From NCBI GenBank assembly GCA_963777485.1, contig CAVZQP010000003.1, positions 186,001-250,000 on the forward strand: a DNA stretch of 64,000 nt. The letters are read 5' to 3'. Source of the stretch: Bog-473 sp963777485. Lineage in GTDB: Bacteria; Actinomycetota; Acidimicrobiia; Acidimicrobiales; RAAP-2. Positions 8,126 to 17,515 of this stretch are shown in pieces (the first letter of the stretch is position 1; each line of letters begins with the position of its first letter). Under the pieces are notes generated by a model. It did no database searches. It was not told the origin of the DNA and worked only from the letters and a program-made list of their open reading frames with translations. The position numbers were made by a program, and so were the translations under genes.

Positions 8126-8545
8126 ATGGCCGGCGGCGCCGTGGAGCACTGGGTGCAGAAGAAGCTCGTCAACCCTGTCGCCCGCTTCGGCGTGCGACAG
8201 GGTCTGGCGCCGAGACACTTTGCGTTGCTCGAAACGACAGGTCGCAAGACCGGGCGCCCTCGCCAAACGCCGGTCGGAGGCGCGATATTGGGTCCGACTT
8301 TCTGGGCAGTGGCCGTGCACGGCACCGACTGTGCCTACGTCAAGAATCTGATCGCTGATCCCGTTGTGCGGGTGAAGGTCAGGCGGACCTGGCACGCGGG
8401 CCGGGCCACAGTGGTCCCCTACGACGACCCGCTAGCCCGGCACCATCGCATCGTGGCGGCCAACGGTTGGGTCGGCCGTGCAGACAGCGTCTTCTTCCGC
8501 GCGTCGGCTACAACTCCGCTATCTGTCCGCGTCGATCTGGACTGA
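8126..8545 (+). CDS. Deazaflavin (F420)-dependent nitroreductase-family protein (Ddn-like)
   Basis: A 139-residue protein from ATG 8126, beginning MAGGAVEHWVQKKLVNPVAR. It has the diagnostic LLETTGRKTGRPRQTPVGG segment, then FWAVAVHGTDCAYVKNL and ADPVVRVKVRRTWHAGRA. This is the split-barrel fold of the actinobacterial F420H2-dependent nitroreductase family that includes Ddn of Mycobacterium. Members reduce quinones and some nitro compounds with F420H2. It starts 53 bases after the GT4 gene on the same strand, but nothing links it to glycan synthesis. Its stop faces the stop of the next minus-strand gene. Confidence 0.85.
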   Translation: MAGGAVEHWVQKKLVNPVARFGVRQGLAPRHFALLETTGRKTGRPRQTPVGGAILGPTFWAVAVHGTDCAYVKNLIADPVVRVKVRRTWHAGRATVVPYDDPLARHHRIVAANGWVGRADSVFFRASATTPLSVRVDLD

Positions 8546-8570
8546 TTCTGGGTTCTCGGCGCCGGCGGTC

Positions 8571-9633
8571 TCAGCGAGCGAGCCCGACGATCAGGTCCAC
8601 CGCTCTGTCTCCGGCTGTCGGGAGATCGAGCTCCTTCACGCGTTCTGAGCCGGCCTCCGCCAACGAACGCCGGAGCTCACTGTTGGAGGCGGCTCGTGCG
8701 GCTGCGTCCGCCAGCGCATACGGATCGGTCGCGTCGATGAGCAGCCCCGCGTCACCGACGATCTCGGGCAGCGCGCCCTCCCGGTTCGCCACGACGGGCA
8801 GGCCCATCGTCATTGCCTCGATCACCGGGACCCCGAAGCCCTCGTGACGCGAGGCCATGATCAGGACGTCCGACGCGTCCATGGCGGCGACCAGGTCCCC
8901 GTCGCTGATCCCGCCGCGGAAAGTGACCGCGTCACCGATGCCCAGTTCGTCGACGAATCGCTCGAGCGCTCGGGAGTAAGCGGGGACGACAGGCCGGCCC
9001 ACCACCTGCAAGGTGGCTTCAGGATCGTGGTGGGCACGGGTGACGAGCAGCGCCATGACGGCGAGCTCGATCCCCTTGTTGGGCGCGACGCGGCCGACGC
9101 AGATCCAGCGCGCACCGCCGCTCGAGCGTGCCCCAGCACCTGGTGCGCCGGCAGCCTGACGTCGGCGCGACCGCAGCGGGCGGCACGACTGCAGTGCGGG
9201 CGTAGCCGGCGGTGCGCAACTCGGCTTCGTTGAACGCCGAGACCGCGATGCCGAGACCGGTACGAGGAGCGAGTGTCGCCCGTTCGTGGAGGGCCCGAAG
9301 CTGGTGCCGGGCCATCGGGTTGTTCCACGCCGCGTAGTACTCGGGCGGCGTCACGTTGTGGTAGTTGACGACCAGGGTCTCGCGGCGCTCGGCCAGCCAG
9401 GGGGCCATCGCCGACGCGGTGGCGAATTGGTAGAGCAGAACGTCGCCCCTCTGTGCCTCATCGGCGTAGCGCGGGAAGAGGCTCGTCTCGGCCTCCGTCT
9501 CAGGGTCGACCATCTCTACGTAGATCCGCGATTCGATGCCGCGGGCCACCAGGACATCGCGGAGGCGCAACGTGTGACGGCCCACCGCATCGTCACGGTG
9601 CAGCATCGGGACGAATTGGTGGATCGCGCTCAT
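8571..9633 (-). pseudogene. Glycosyltransferase family 4, interrupted by one frameshift
   Basis: Two overlapping frames encode one GT4. The N-terminal part (start 9633) runs from MSAIHQFVPMLHRDDAVGRH through NYHNVTPPEYY to RTAVVPPAAVAP. The C-terminal part in another frame carries WICVGRVAPNKGIELAVMAL, SDVLIMASRHEGFGVPVIEA and the end DLIVGLAR. The total span is 1063 bases, one more than a multiple of three, so a single extra base between about 9118 and 9165 explains the break. Corrected length is about 353 residues, matching the paralogue next to it. Both halves keep all motifs, so a sequencing indel is as likely as a real mutation. The start overlaps the upstream gene's stop by 4 bases (ATGA). 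Confidence 0.8.
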
Positions 9634-10715
9634 CTGCGCCGACCCCCGGCTTTCTCCTGGACCTCGACGAGGAGGTCGACGAAGCGGTCGGCGGCGTTGG
9701 GCAGGTCGAGCTCGGCGAAACGGCGTCGCCCGGCCTCGGCGAGGGTCGATCGCCGCGTCGGGTCGGCGAGCAAGCTGCCGATCGCATCGGCCAGGGCGTA
9801 GGGGTCACGCGAGGCGACGAGGACGCCGGCGTCGCCGAGGACCTCGGGGACGGCTCCCTGGTCGTATGCGACGACCGGAAGGCCGGCCGCCATGGCCTCG
9901 ACCACGGGGACGCCGAAACCCTCGTGCTCAGAGGTGACCACGAGCACGTCCGCGGTGGTGTAGGCAGCCGCGACGGCGGCATCGGTGGCATACCCGGTGA
10001 AGGTCACGGCGTCTTCGAGCCCGAGGTCCGCGACGTACCGTCGGAGCGCCCTTTCGTACGCGTCGGTCGCGGGCTTGCCGACGATGCGGAGCGTGGCGCC
10101 CTGCTGACTGTTGTGGCGCGCCACGGCCAGTGCGGCGATCGTGTGCTCGAGCGCCTTGTTTGGCGCGACCCGGCCCACCGCAAGCCAGACGGCGCCCGTT
10201 CGGGCGTCACCGCTCAGGGAACCTGCGTCGGTCGTCACCTCCTCTCCCACCGCGGCCGACGGCGGCACGACGGCGGTGGCGGCGAAGCCCGCCTCGGCCA
10301 GGTGTGTCTCGTTGTACGCCGAATCGGCGATGGCAAGCGTCGTCCGTGGCGCGAGCACGGCCAGATCCTCCCGGGCGCGCTCCTGGCCGAGGGCGAGGTG
10401 GTGGTCCCAAGGCGCCATGAGCTCCGGTGGGGTGATGTTGTGGTAGTTCACGACCAAGGTCTCGGTCCGGCCCGCCAGCCAGGGGGCCATGAGCGAGGCG
10501 GTGGCGAATTGATAGACGACGACGTCGCCACGGTGGGCTTGGTCGGCGTAGGAGATGGCCGGAAGGGTCTCGTCCGCCGTCTCGTCCTGCACGACGTCCA
10601 CGAAGATGTTGGATTCGAGGCCCCGGCGGCGCGTCGCGTCCCGCAGCCGCAGCGTGTGCCGGCCGACCGCGTCGCCGCGGTGAAGGACAGGGACGAAGTG
10701 GTGGACCCCGCTCAC
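9630..10715 (-). CDS. Glycosyltransferase family 4 protein
   Basis: An intact 361-residue GT4 from a GTG at 10713-10715. It opens MSGVHHFVPVLHRGDAVGRH, then NYHNITPPELM and ADSAYNETHL in the acceptor domain. The donor domain shows WLAVGRVAPNKALEHTIAAL, ADVLVVTSEHEGFGVPVVEA and LPVVAYDQGAVPEVLGD. It is clearly paralogous to the genes at 8571 and 16400. Both ends overlap neighbours by 4 bases (GTGA with the methyltransferase, ATGA with the next GT4). This indicates translational coupling in a methyltransferase-GT4-GT4 operon. It probably builds part of a repeating surface glycan; the sugar is unknown. Confidence 0.9.
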   Translation of the reverse strand: MSGVHHFVPVLHRGDAVGRHTLRLRDATRRRGLESNIFVDVVQDETADETLPAISYADQAHRGDVVVYQFATASLMAPWLAGRTETLVVNYHNITPPELMAPWDHHLALGQERAREDLAVLAPRTTLAIADSAYNETHLAEAGFAATAVVPPSAAVGEEVTTDAGSLSGDARTGAVWLAVGRVAPNKALEHTIAALAVARHNSQQGATLRIVGKPATDAYERALRRYVADLGLEDAVTFTGYATDAAVAAAYTTADVLVVTSEHEGFGVPVVEAMAAGLPVVAYDQGAVPEVLGDAGVLVASRDPYALADAIGSLLADPTRRSTLAEAGRRRFAELDLPNAADRFVDLLVEVQEKAGGRRR

Positions 10716-11696
10716 GTGGCGGGTGTGGCGGCGGAGACGCCGAACCGTTCGTCGCTCCCGGTCGCGACCGGTAACGGCGTGACATCGACGAACCCGCTGC
10801 GATCGAGCAGGAGCTCCCAGGTCTCGAGATGGAGGGCCGCCCGGTCGACCATGTCGTGCGACGTCGGTGCGTTGCGCGGGAGGGGGCCGAGAGGCTCGGC
10901 AACGATCACGATGGACGCGTCGCTTGCGAGCGTACGGTGAGCCTCCTCAAGCAGCGGCAGGATCGCGTGCAGCGGCAGCCGGTCCACCACGCCGCTCAAC
11001 ACCAGGCCGCCGAGCGACGCGGCGGATCGTTGTGGCAGGTATTCGCCGATCTCGCTGATCGTGACGTCACAGCCGCGCTCGAGGGCGCGCAGCGCCACAC
11101 CGCCTCGGGGCTCGACACCGGTGGCCGACACGCCGCGTTGCGTGAGCGCGCTGACGAGCGCACCCTCACCACAATCCGCATGCAGGACCTCGCCTCCTGC
11201 TTTCCCTTCGGTGAGGAGTGAGACAAGTGGCTCGACCCATCCATCGAGCTCGCGCGCCGGCGCAAGCCATGCCGCACCATCGAGCGGGATGTCCTCTGTG
11301 CTCACGCGTGCTTCGAGCGTGCTGACGCGCGCATGCATGAACCGGAACGCCTCGACGACATGCGTCATCGCATCTTCGACTTCGGACTTCTCCTCCTCAT
11401 CCGCAGAAGAAGGTCGACCCCGCCGGCCGCGCCGGCTGGTGGAGCCGCTCTTGGTTCGCAAGGAGATCCGCAAGGTCCGATGTCCCTGGTTGGTAGGGGC
11501 CGTAGCGATCACCGAGGTGTGTGAAGGCGCCCATGAAGTTCCACTCGTCACTTCCCTGCGGCGACAGACGGGCGAAGGAGGCCCGAAGCGCGGCACCCGC
11601 CCGGGCGCGGTCCTCGGCGGAGACGCCGCTGGCAGTGGGTTCGTCGTGCGGTTCGTCGTCGTGCCCTGCGGCAGGCCCTGACCTGGAGATCGACAC
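10712..11696 (-). pseudogene. Class I SAM methyltransferase with N-terminal extension, interrupted by one frameshift
   Basis: The N-terminal part in one frame (GTG at 11694-11696) includes RARAGAALRASFARLSPQG and GAFTHLGDRYGPYQPGTSDL and ends near 11400. The C-terminal part in another frame has a helical segment (THVVEAFRFMHARVSTLEAR), then a methyltransferase domain: EVLHADCGEGALVSALTQRG (SAM motif I), GLVLSGVVDRLPL, and ASIVIVAEPLGP. The span of 985 bases is one over a multiple of three, and a CCCC run at 11418-11421 sits at the frame change. Corrected length is about 327 residues. The architecture, an N-terminal region, a helical linker and then a methyltransferase, matches the gene at 17512. 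It may methylate a sugar or cap the glycan chain. Confidence 0.7.
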
Positions 11697-11819
11697 GCCG
11701 GTTGATGCTAGCGGCGCGTCCTCGAGTCCCGAAATTTCATGAGGTTGCCAAGTATTTGCCGGGGTTTGGCCGCTAGCTTTGCAGGCTTGGCGAGACGCAG
11801 GGAAAGGGGTGAGCGCACC

Positions 11820-14191
11820 GTGACGCACACATATGCAACGGCGGCGCGGCTCCTGTTGGCGGCGGTGGTCACCGCTGGACTCGTCGTGGTCGTCGGCACT
11901 CTTTATGCCCCAGCGGTGGATGCGTCGAACACCATCAACCTGAGCCTCATGTGGCAGCACGAGCTCGATGACGCGCCCTGCGGCGTGGCGCAGGCATCAC
12001 CCGCCGCGTTCAATGACAACGGCACCCCATCAGTCGAGATCGGCGACCGGCAGGGCGATCTCTATGCATTCAGCCTTGATGGCGGCGCCGTTCCGAGCGG
12101 TTGGAACACGGCAACGGGAACGGCGGTCGGTCCTGGCACTGGATGCAACCAGTCGACGTCGAATGTGGGCACGGTCCTAAACGGGTACCAAGGCATCGAA
12201 GTGCCCGGAAGCGCACCCATCGACTCCACCGCGTCCGTTGACCCCAACAACGGCACCCTGCTGTTCGACGCGGGGAACGCCGCCGAAGCGGTAGACGGGG
12301 GCTACTACGACTACACCCCCGGTGGGACCAGAGTGTGGAACCAGGTCGTCACCAACCCGTCGACCGACACCGTGCCCAACGGAGGGGTGCAAGCATCTCC
12401 CAGCCTCGGCGACGCCGGCACGCTCGCGGAAGCCGGCTCACTTGGTCAGGTGACCTACGGGCTGAACACCGCCGATGGGTCTCCGGCGCCCGGCTGGCCG
12501 CAGTTCGACGCCGACAGCAATTTTTCGACGGCAGCGTCAGCCGACCTGTACAACACCGGCAGCAGCAACTTCATCGTCGGCGGCGCCACGTCTCAGGGCT
12601 TCGCCTACGGGACAGGCTACGGAAACGGCGGGCAGGTTCGCATCTACAACGACCACGGGGGCCTCGTCTGTGCCGCCAACACGACCGAGGAGGTCGACTC
12701 GTCGCCCGCGGTCGGCCCGATCCTGGCGGGAGGTGGCTACGGGATCGCGACCGGGAACCGGAAGCTACTGGGGGATCATCAGCGGGCACCCGGTATCGGA
12801 CGACAACGCCGTCAAGGTGTACGACACCAAGTGCAACCAGGTGTGGAGTCAGACGTCTGGACGGCTACACCGGAGGCAGCCCCGCATTGGCCGATATCAA
12901 AGGCAACGGCCAGCTCGCAGTCATCGAGGGAACTGAAAGCAACAACGGAGCGTCCGGAAGTGTGTGGGCACTCAACGCCGCGACAGGGCAGGTGATTTGG
13001 AACACAAACGTTCTCGGAGGCGTCTACGGCTCCGTGACGACGGCCGACTTCGGCGAGGGCTATCAGGACGTCATCGTGCCCACCGTTCAAGGAATCGAGA
13101 TCCTGGATGGAACGTCGGGTCAAAAAGTGGCGAACTTCGACGACGGCTCAGGAAACGACGGAGTACCTCTCCACGAGGTCTACGGCTTCCAGAACGCACC
13201 CCTGGTGACGGCTGATTCCAACGGGACGATCGGCATCACGGTTGCCGGCTATCACGGCCTTACTGGATGCGGGGTTCCCAACTGCCCGGCCGTACAGGGA
13301 ACCATCCAACACTTCGAGGTCCCCGGTTCCAATGGGGCGCTCGTGAACGAGAACGGCGCCTGGCCGCAGTTCCACCACGACACGCAGTTGACCGGCCTCG
13401 CCGGCGCCGGCAATGCCCTTGCCGGCTGCGACCGTCCTGATGCGGCCCAGAACGGCTACCTGACCGTGGCGTCCGACGGCGGCATCTTTGCGTTCGGTCA
13501 GGACTTCTGCGGGAGCACGGGCGCCATCGCCCTCAACAAACCGGTTGTCGGGATGGCCGCCGTTCCGGGTGGCGGCGGCTACTGGCTCGTCGCGTCGGAT
13601 GGCGGCGTGTTCACGTACGGCAACGCGCAGTTCTTCGGCTCGACCGGGTCGTTGCATCTCAACGCGCCCGTAGTGGGCATGGCCGCGACACCGGACGGCA
13701 AGGGCTACTGGCTCGTCGCGTCCGACGGGGGCATCTTCACCTACGGCGACGCGCAGTTCTACGGCTCCGCGGCCTCGGCGCCCAACCAGGACATCGTCGG
13801 GATGGCGTCGTCGCCCGATGGTGGCGGGTATTGGGAAGTGAGTACGACCGGGCGTGTCTTTGTGTTCGGCGACGCCGTCTTCGCCGGCGACATGACCGGC
13901 ACACACCTCAACGCAATCATGGTCGGAATGGCGCCAGACCCCGTCACGGGTGGCTACTGGTTGATCGGGTCCGACGGCGGCGTGTTCTCCTTCGGGGCAC
14001 CGTTCTTCGGCTCCACCGGCAGCATCAAACTCAACCAACCCGTCGTGGCCATGCAATCCACCGACGACGGGGGCGGCTACTGGTTCGTGGCCAGGGACGG
14101 GGGGATCTTCGCCTACGGCGACGCACCGTTCCATGGCTCCATGGGAGGAAAACCGCTCAATCAACCCATGGTCGGGATGTTCGGATTCTGA
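11820..14191 (+). pseudogene. Secreted PQQ/FG-GAP-like propeller protein with six-repeat C-terminus, two frameshifts
   Basis: Three consecutive frames encode one protein of about 789 residues from a GTG at 11820. Residues about 8-38 form a signal peptide (LLLAAVVTAGLVVVVGTLYA). The N-terminal two-thirds is a PQQ/FG-GAP-like propeller, with units such as VQASPSLGDAGTLAEAG, TEEVDSSPAVGPILAGG and TGGSPALADIKGNGQLAVI. The frame changes at about 12752-12760 and again at about 12852-12860. Each is explained by one extra base, and homology continues without gap. The C-terminus (from about 13441) has six 42-residue repeats like those of the SpoIID protein. The role is probably at the cell surface or in binding glycan; no catalytic site is visible. 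Confidence 0.75.
13441..14188 (+). repeat. Six tandem propeller repeats (coding), same family as at 4807-5578
   Basis: Units begin NGYLTVASD, GGYWLVASD, KGYWLVASD, GGYWEVSTT, GGYWLIGSD and GGYWFVARD. Each continues GGxFxxGDAxFxGS and ends LNxPVVGMA. The count equals that in the SpoIID protein. Most of the identity is in the GYWLVASDGG core. Confidence 0.85.
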
Positions 14192-14243
14192 GCCGCCGTT
14201 GCTCCACCAGGGGCCAGCGACGTCTCGCCTAGAGTGACCGCCC

Positions 14244-15143
14244 ATGTTCCGGCGGCGCGAGAGCGAGCACACGGGTAAAGAGGCAGACCAGGCTCCGGTG
14301 TCGGCGCGTGGCCCACTGCTCCCCTACTACCCACCCAAGGAGTATCTGGGTCAGCTCGACGACGCGCACCAGAAGGCAACCGCGGCTCGACGCGCGGGAG
14401 CCGACCTGGACGACTTCACCTGGTACCACGCGACCGAACTGCCCGACGGCACGGTGCTGCCCGGAGTGTGGGACCTCCGCGGTCACGAGCCCGAATACCT
14501 CGGCGGTGTCGACGTGTCGGGCAAGCGGGTTTTCGAGCTGGGACCTGCGACCGGTTATCTGACGTTCTGGATGGAGCGACAGGGAGCCGAAGTCGTGTCT
14601 TTCGAGGCTGGCTTCGACGTTCCCATCGACACCCTGCCGTTCCACGGCCAGGACAAGCCGGAAGAGCGGCAGCTGGTCATGGAGCGGACGATCGATCCCA
14701 ACCACGACGCCTGGTGGCACCTGCATCGCACGTTCGGCTCTTCCGCCAAGTTCGTGCAGGGCAACATCTACGACATGCCGGCCGACCTCGGGACCTTCGA
14801 CGTGACCCTGGTCGGCGCGATCCTCCTACACCTGCGCGAACCGTGGGGGGCGCTGTCGCAGGCCGCGCAGCGCACATCCGACGTGATGATCGTCACCGAA
14901 CCGCTCCAGGACGACGTCGACCCACCCGAGTCCAACATCATGCGATTCGCACCCTCGGCCGACCACCACCTCACCAACTGGTGGTCGATCTATCCCGGCG
15001 CGGTGGTGTCCATGTTGCACCGTCTGGGCTTCAGCGAGACCGAGACCACGTACCACACCCAGCGACACCACCTGTCGCACGACATGGGCAGCGACGCCAT
15101 CGACCAGCGCATGTACACGGTCGTCGGCCGGCGCCCTTCCTGA
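14244..15143 (+). CDS. Class I SAM-dependent methyltransferase
   Basis: A 299-residue protein from ATG 14244. The SAM-binding motif I is VDVSGKRVFELGPATGYLTFW, followed by GAEVVSFEAGFDVPID. Further on, GTFDVTLVGAILLHLREPW forms strand 4 with its following helix, and SDVMIVTEPLQ is strand 5. A Trp- and Tyr-rich N-terminal extension (PLLPYYPPKEYL, WDLRGHEPEYL) resembles methyltransferases in nucleotide-sugar and glycan clusters (FkbM- or DUF1698-like). It starts 52 bases after the propeller gene on the same strand, and its stop faces a GT4 gene. Sugar O-methylation is a reasonable inference; the substrate is unknown. Confidence 0.85.
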   Translation: MFRRRESEHTGKEADQAPVSARGPLLPYYPPKEYLGQLDDAHQKATAARRAGADLDDFTWYHATELPDGTVLPGVWDLRGHEPEYLGGVDVSGKRVFELGPATGYLTFWMERQGAEVVSFEAGFDVPIDTLPFHGQDKPEERQLVMERTIDPNHDAWWHLHRTFGSSAKFVQGNIYDMPADLGTFDVTLVGAILLHLREPWGALSQAAQRTSDVMIVTEPLQDDVDPPESNIMRFAPSADHHLTNWWSIYPGAVVSMLHRLGFSETETTYHTQRHHLSHDMGSDAIDQRMYTVVGRRPS

Positions 15144-15179
15144 TCGCCTCATTCCCCGCACGCCGGCGGCGTGGCCGCG

Positions 15180-16403
15180 TCAGAACAGGCCCGGCGTCCC
15201 CCGACCCCGCTCTACGACCGACGTCAGGAAGGCGTCGTAGCGGCTCACCAGGACGGGCCAACGGAAATGGCTGTCGACATAGGCCCGGCCCCGGTCGCCG
15301 AGCCTGGCGCGCAGGGCGGGGTCGCCCAGCAAACGGTCCAACACCGCTTCGAACTCGGGGTACGAGGAGAACCACAGGCCGCCGCCGGAGCGCTCGGCGT
15401 GCTCGCGTGTCGCGCCGCACGAGCCGTTGACGAGCACCGGGACGCGGTCCACCCAGGCCTCGATCACGACGAGCGAGAACGACTCGAGCGCCGACGCGGA
15501 GACGGCGACGACCGAGTCGCGCACGATGTCCCACTTGTCGGCCTCCTCGACCGGGCCGGTGACGACGATGTCGGGGTGGGGCTCGGTCTCGTACGAAATC
15601 GGGCCGACCAGCGCCAGGGCCAGCGGGCCGGGGTGGCGCTCCTTGTAGGTGGCGAAGTACGCCGCCAGCATCTTGGACCCCTTGTGCTCGTCGACACGGC
15701 CGACGCTGACGAGATAGGGCCGGTCACCGAGGCCCAGCAGCTCGCCGCCCGGCCGGCCGGTGCCCTCCGAATCACCCACCCCGAGGCCGAGCACGATCTG
15801 GGGCCGCTCGGCCACCGGGTACATGCGCTCGACCAGTGAGCGCTCCGAGTGCGTGTAGAAGCAGAACGCGTCGGCGTCGCCGAACGTGCCGCGGAAGACC
15901 GAGAAGTAAAGGGCCGGCTCGTCGTGCGCCGCAGGGTGGAACACCGCGGGCATCGGCACGCGGCCGATGGTGGCGACGGTCGGGTGGTACAGGTACGGCG
16001 TGAAGGCGACGACATCGGCGTCCGACGCGCAGACCGCGTCCACCAGCTGGGGCGAGACCGGCCCGTTGTACTCCACCCAGCGCTTCCCCTGCTCCCTTGA
16101 CGTCAGGCGGGGCGCGAGTCGGAGCAGGCCGTCGAGCATGTAGAAGTCCATGGTCCGCCCCTTGGCGGTGGGATGGCGGTGCACCGTGACCCCGTTGAGC
16201 TCACTCGTGCCGGGCTCGAGCTCGTCGTTCCAGGTGATGGCGTCGAGGGCCGCAGTGGTGTGCACCTCGGCCTCCCAGTCGGTCTGGGCACACAGGTGCT
16301 CGGCCAGCTGGCGGACCGCGGTCTCGGCGCCACCCATGATCTCGGTGCCGTAGCGGGGGCTGACGAAGGCCACCTTCTTCTTGTTCTTCGTCATCGTCTT
16401 CAC
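15180..16403 (-). CDS. Glycosyltransferase family 4 protein (distinct subgroup)
   Basis: A 407-residue GT4 from a GTG at 16401-16403. It opens KKVAFVSPRYGTEIMGGAET, the GGAE glycine loop that distinguishes it from the four other GT4s here. The donor domain carries PYLVSVGRVDEHKGSKMLAA, VVAVSASALESFSLVVIEAW (the E-x7-E acid pair) and VPVLVNGSCG. It is the last gene of a minus-strand run from clpP or wzm down to here, and its start overlaps the previous stop by 4 bases (GTGA). It probably acts on the same glycan as its neighbours. Confidence 0.9.
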   Translation of the reverse strand: MKTMTKNKKKVAFVSPRYGTEIMGGAETAVRQLAEHLCAQTDWEAEVHTTAALDAITWNDELEPGTSELNGVTVHRHPTAKGRTMDFYMLDGLLRLAPRLTSREQGKRWVEYNGPVSPQLVDAVCASDADVVAFTPYLYHPTVATIGRVPMPAVFHPAAHDEPALYFSVFRGTFGDADAFCFYTHSERSLVERMYPVAERPQIVLGLGVGDSEGTGRPGGELLGLGDRPYLVSVGRVDEHKGSKMLAAYFATYKERHPGPLALALVGPISYETEPHPDIVVTGPVEEADKWDIVRDSVVAVSASALESFSLVVIEAWVDRVPVLVNGSCGATREHAERSGGGLWFSSYPEFEAVLDRLLGDPALRARLGDRGRAYVDSHFRWPVLVSRYDAFLTSVVERGRGTPGLF

Positions 16404-17515
16404 GGCCGGCCCACCACGCCCGCGATGGCCTCAACGAACTGGTGCCCGATCTGGTCGCCCTGGAGCTCGGCGGCGCGGCGACGGCCGTTGTCGGCAAGGG
16501 TCTGCCTCAGTGCGGCGTCCGTGCAGACCCGGTGGAGGGCCGCCGCGACATAAGCCGGGTCACCGGACTCGAGCACGAGCGCAGCGTCGCCGACGGTCTG
16601 CGTGACTGCGCCGGCACCCGCTCCCCTCGCGACGATCGGGAGGCCGGCGGTCATGGCCTCGACCAGCGGCACGCCGAAGCCCTCGTGCACGGACAGCGAG
16701 AGGAAGACATCGGCCTGCTCGTAGTAGGCGGCCAGTGCGGCGTCGGAGACCTCGCCGGTGAGGCGCACCGCCCCCGCGAGCCCGAGGTCCTCGACGTAGT
16801 CGTAGAGCGCCTTGCTGTACGCGTAGCTCGAGGTGCCTCCCACGAGGTGCAGCCGGGCCACGGGGTCGTAGAGGCGGCGGTAGGTCCACAGCGCCTTCAC
16901 CAGCTCGTGTTGGGCCTTGGACGGCACGACCCGGCCCACGAAGAGGATGTCCGCGCCACCGTTTGCGGCCCGGCGTTCCTCGAGCTCCGCCGCGACGCGG
17001 GGATCGGGGTTCGCCGTGACCCGGCTGTAGTCGGCCAACGCGGGGGTGACGGCGGTACGCCTACAGCCCGCGTGCCTGAGCGTCCGCTCGCTGTAGGCGC
17101 TGCGGGCCAGCCCGAGCAGCGCCTCGGGCGCCAGCAACGCCAGGTCGTCCGCCGCCTGCGCGGCGCGCGTCACGTTGCCCGGCTCCCATCCCGCGAAGAG
17201 CTCGGGGCTCGTGAAGTTGTGGAAGTCGAGGATGAGCGGCAGGCCTTGCTCGGCGAGGTACGGGGCGACCGCAGACGACGTCGTGAACTGGTACACGCCG
17301 ACGTCACCGTCGGCCGCGTGCTCCGGGTACATCCAGTGCTTGTACGCCTCGGCGGCCAGGTCCTCGTGGACGGCCTCGGCAAAGATCTCGGAGCGCCATC
17401 CCGCTGCTCGGAGAACCTGGCGCAGCCTGAGGGTGTGCGTGCCGGTTGCGTCGTGCGGGTTGAGCGCAGGGAGGAACTGGTGGACGGCCACCGGCCTCCC
17501 GGCGGCGGTGGTCAC
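16400..17515 (-). CDS. Glycosyltransferase family 4 protein
   Basis: A 371-residue protein from a GTG at 17513-17515; the frame stays open upstream only as a shadow of the methyltransferase gene. The N-terminus VAVHQFLPALNPHDATGTHT is the same pattern as in the GT4s at 8571 and 9630, followed by LDFHNFTSPELFAGW. The donor domain has ILFVGRVVPSKAQHELVKAL, ADVFLSLSVHEGFGVPLVEA and LPIVARGAGAG. It is coupled by 4-base overlaps to the methyltransferase before it and the GT4 after it. Confidence 0.9.
   Translation of the reverse strand: MTTAAGRPVAVHQFLPALNPHDATGTHTLRLRQVLRAAGWRSEIFAEAVHEDLAAEAYKHWMYPEHAADGDVGVYQFTTSSAVAPYLAEQGLPLILDFHNFTSPELFAGWEPGNVTRAAQAADDLALLAPEALLGLARSAYSERTLRHAGCRRTAVTPALADYSRVTANPDPRVAAELEERRAANGGADILFVGRVVPSKAQHELVKALWTYRRLYDPVARLHLVGGTSSYAYSKALYDYVEDLGLAGAVRLTGEVSDAALAAYYEQADVFLSLSVHEGFGVPLVEAMTAGLPIVARGAGAGAVTQTVGDAALVLESGDPAYVAAALHRVCTDAALRQTLADNGRRRAAELQGDQIGHQFVEAIAGVVGRP

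Noticed and set aside
11372..11596. Second start for the methyltransferase at ATG near 11372 as a separate gene
   Set aside because: Possible, but the paralogue at 17512 has an N-terminal part in one frame with the methyltransferase domain, so one interrupted gene is simpler.
4807..14191. Repeats taken as a CRISPR array or minisatellite
   Set aside because: Units are 126 bases, vary at the base level and keep a protein motif in frame, so they are coding repeats.
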